NCBI GenBank assembly: GCA_021129695.1
Contig: JAJOKU010000134.1
Span: 1 to 7,023, forward strand
DNA length: 7,023 nucleotides
Origin: a candidate division NPL-UPA2 bacterium
GTDB lineage: Bacteria; NPL-UPA2; JAGMAN01
Direction of reading: 5' to 3'
Below are positions 5,214 through 7,023 of this stretch, piece by piece. Under the pieces are notes generated by a model. It was not told the DNA's origin. It searched no databases and saw only the letters and a list, made by a program, of their open reading frames with translations. The position numbers and the translations under genes were made by a program. Each line of letters opens with the position of its first letter. Position 1 is the stretch's first letter.

Positions 5214-6947
5214 TTATTGACCGTCGGGACTCAAGAACTTTTGATTTTTCTGTCCCTTCTTTTGCGCCTTCTCAATTTTGGCCCAGGTATCGCGCAGAGA
5301 TACCGTTCGGTTGAATATAAGTGCTCCGGCGGATGAATCGGTGTCAAGGCAGAAATAACCGTGTCTTAAGAACTGGTATCGGCTTCCGGGAACTGCCCCT
5401 TGGAGACTTGGTTCCACCCGGCATGAAGTCAGTTTCTCTAACGAGTTTGGATTCAAATTGGCCTTGAAATCAGAGCCGCCCTCTTCATCCTCCGGGTTGG
5501 GCTTTATGAAGAGAGGCTCATAGAGGCGCACTTCAGCTTCGAGGGCGTGGGCAGCCGAAACCCAGTGCAGTGTCCCCCTGACCTTGCGTCCGTCTGAAGA
5601 CCAACCGCCTCGTGTCTGGGGGTCATAGGTGCAGTGCAGTTCCGTTACTTCACCGGTTTGTTTATCCTTCACTACTCGCACACATTTGATATAATATGCG
5701 TGTTTTAGTCGCACTTCGCCACCGGGGGTCAAACGGAAGAACTTTTTCGGCGGGTCTTCACGGAAATCATCCCGCTCAATGTAGAGCACACGTGAAAAAG
5801 GAATTTTTCGTGAGCCCATACTGGAATCCTCAGGATTGTTCTCGGCATCCATCTCTTCTACCTTATCCTGCGGATAGTTGTCTATGACCACCCGAAGCGG
5901 ACGCAGTACAGCCATTACACGCGGAGCTGTCTTGTTCAAGTCTTCGCGGATGATGTGCTCGAACAGGGCCATATCCACAACACTATCCGTCTTGGACACC
6001 CCGATGCGCTCACAAAGGTTCCGGATTGCCTCCGGGGTACAGCCCCGTCTTCGCAAACCCGATAGTGTAGGCATCCGGGGATCGTCCCATCCACTAACAT
6101 GTTTGCCTTCCACCAATTCCCGAAGCTTCCTTTTGCTCAGCACCGTGTAGGTGAGATTGAGACGGGCGAACTCGATCTGCTGAGGATGATGGACGCCCAG
6201 TTGGTCAAGAAACCAGTCATACAACGGGCGGTGGTTTTCAAATTCCAGGTCACACAGCGAATGGGTGATCCCCTCGATAGAATCTTCCAGGCCGTGGGCC
6301 CAATCGTAGGTCGGGTAGATACACCACCTATTGCCCGTGCGGTGATGCCTTGCATGGAGAATACGGTACATGACCGGGTCCCGCATGTTCAAGTTCGGGG
6401 ATGCCATGTTGATCTTTGCCCGGAGCACGCGGGAACCGTCCTTGAACTCGCCGGCCCGCATGCGCTTAAAGAGATCTAAGTTCTCTTCAACCGAGCGGCC
6501 GCGGTAGGGACTGTCCTTGCCAGGCTGTGTCAACGTGCCCCGGTACTCTCTGATCTGGTCTGCACTCAGATCGCAGACATATGCTCTTCCCTTTTTGATC
6601 AACTGCACAGCGTATTCATAGAGCTGCTCGAAGTAGTCCGACGCATAATAGAGGCGATCGCCCCAGTCCCATCCCAGCCAGCGCACATCTTCCTTGATTG
6701 CTTCCACGTACTCCTCTTCTTCCCTGGTGGGATTGGTATCGTCGAAACGCAGGTTGCAAAGGCCACCAAAGTCAGCGGCGATGCCGAAATTGATGCAGAT
6801 GGCCTTGGCGTGTCCGATATGCAGGTAGCCGTTCGGCTCCGGTGGGAACCGGGTGAGAACGCGGCCTTCGTTTTTATTTTGCTTCAGGTCTTCCGCCACT
6901 CTATGCCGGATGAAGTCGGAAGGGCGCTTGGAACTGCTCTCTGTCAT
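5214..6947 (-). CDS. glnS: glutaminyl-tRNA synthetase
   Basis: Charges tRNA-Gln directly with glutamine and ATP in the cytoplasm. The 577 residues compare with 554 in E. coli and align closely with it throughout. [16 protein letters not shown] (34-49) holds the HIGH motif, LRFDDTNP (66-73) the tRNA acceptor/Gln pocket Asp, and YPTYDWAHG (211-219) the Tyr that contacts the glutamine amide. VLSKRKL (269-275) is the KMSKS loop, followed by [17 protein letters not shown] (286-302). The two beta-barrel anticodon domains fill about 345-555, and a Lys/Gln-rich tail (556-577) follows. ATG at 6947 fits the family N-terminus although the ribosome site is weak. Codon use is GC-richer than in the downstream genes (6661-6720 is 34 of 60 GC), consistent with the separate, transferred history common for bacterial GlnRS. 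It implies that Gln-tRNA need not be made by amidation, though gatCAB may exist elsewhere. Confidence 0.97.
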   Translation of the reverse strand: MTESSSKRPSDFIRHRVAEDLKQNKNEGRVLTRFPPEPNGYLHIGHAKAICINFGIAADFGGLCNLRFDDTNPTREEEEYVEAIKEDVRWLGWDWGDRLYYASDYFEQLYEYAVQLIKKGRAYVCDLSADQIREYRGTLTQPGKDSPYRGRSVEENLDLFKRMRAGEFKDGSRVLRAKINMASPNLNMRDPVMYRILHARHHRTGNRWCIYPTYDWAHGLEDSIEGITHSLCDLEFENHRPLYDWFLDQLGVHHPQQIEFARLNLTYTVLSKRKLRELVEGKHVSGWDDPRMPTLSGLRRRGCTPEAIRNLCERIGVSKTDSVVDMALFEHIIREDLNKTAPRVMAVLRPLRVVIDNYPQDKVEEMDAENNPEDSSMGSRKIPFSRVLYIERDDFREDPPKKFFRLTPGGEVRLKHAYYIKCVRVVKDKQTGEVTELHCTYDPQTRGGWSSDGRKVRGTLHWVSAAHALEAEVRLYEPLFIKPNPEDEEGGSDFKANLNPNSLEKLTSCRVEPSLQGAVPGSRYQFLRHGYFCLDTDSSAGALIFNRTVSLRDTWAKIEKAQKKGQKNQKFLSPDGQ

Positions 6948-6980
6948 ACGCGTCGTTTCTTTATTCGTTTTTTAGCTGAT

Positions 6981-7008
6981 TTAATAACTCCCTCTGTATT
7001 TATTTCAA
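6981..7008 (-). promoter_or_regulatory. candidate sigma70 promoter for glnS
   Basis: On the minus strand TTGAAA (7008-7003) and TATTAA (6986-6981) are separated by 16 bp, 5 of 6 and 4 of 6 to consensus. The predicted start lies about 25-30 nt before the glnS ATG, a short leader. The flanking 6948-7023 stretch is AT-rich and contains no gene. Moderately supported by position and match only. Confidence 0.4.
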
Positions 7009-7023
7009 CCCTTTAGCCTACCG

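Noticed and set aside
5696..6479. Several open frames on the plus strand across glnS
   Set aside because: They are antisense to a clearly conserved synthetase, lack ribosome sites and have no recognisable domains.
1..7023. tRNA or rRNA genes, CRISPR arrays, insertion sequences
   Set aside because: No cloverleaf-like segments, regular direct-repeat arrays, transposase frames or terminal inverted repeats were seen on either strand.

Overview
The window comes from a bacterium of moderate, uneven base composition. It has Shine-Dalgarno-led, tightly packed genes with 4-13 bp overlaps, GTG starts and sigma70-like promoter elements. A two-cluster Fe-S protein of the QueG superfamily and a cobalamin salvage/assembly pair suggest an anaerobe or facultative anaerobe. 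No lineage can be assigned from the sequence alone.

Layout. Positions 1-376 are AT-rich and hold a good plus-strand promoter (140-167) with a roughly 200-nt leader. The leader carries repeated ATTTGCG motifs, alternative hairpins and three tiny coupled reading frames. It leads into the only confident plus-strand gene, a short QueG-like Fe-S protein (377-1066). Everything else lies on the minus strand and converges on it. In transcription order these are glnS (6947-5214); a 235-283 nt spacer with a long inverted repeat; an excisionase-type HTH protein overlapping a PIN-domain nuclease (4930-4174); gltX (4166-2712); cobU (2724-2212); cobO (2215-1676); and a flavin-reductase-fold protein (1662-1156). 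A possible 50-codon TTG-start frame (1181-1029) follows and runs antisense into the end of the QueG-like gene.

How the genes fit together. The block from the HTH gene to the flavin reductase is so tightly spaced (overlaps or gaps of 13 nt or less) that it reads as one operon. It joins three themes: a likely toxin-antitoxin-type HTH/PIN pair, glutamyl-tRNA synthesis, and corrinoid handling. GltX makes Glu-tRNA, which is also the precursor of tetrapyrroles in the C5 pathway. CobO adenosylates corrinoids, CobU activates adenosylcobinamide, and the flavin reductase next to CobO is a plausible Co(II) to Co(I) corrinoid reductase. The QueG-like protein belongs to a superfamily whose founding member uses cobalamin. 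The most novel candidates are the HTH_17-PIN pair wedged between two aminoacyl-tRNA synthetase genes, the CobR-like reductase idea, and the structured leader with coupled mini-ORFs.
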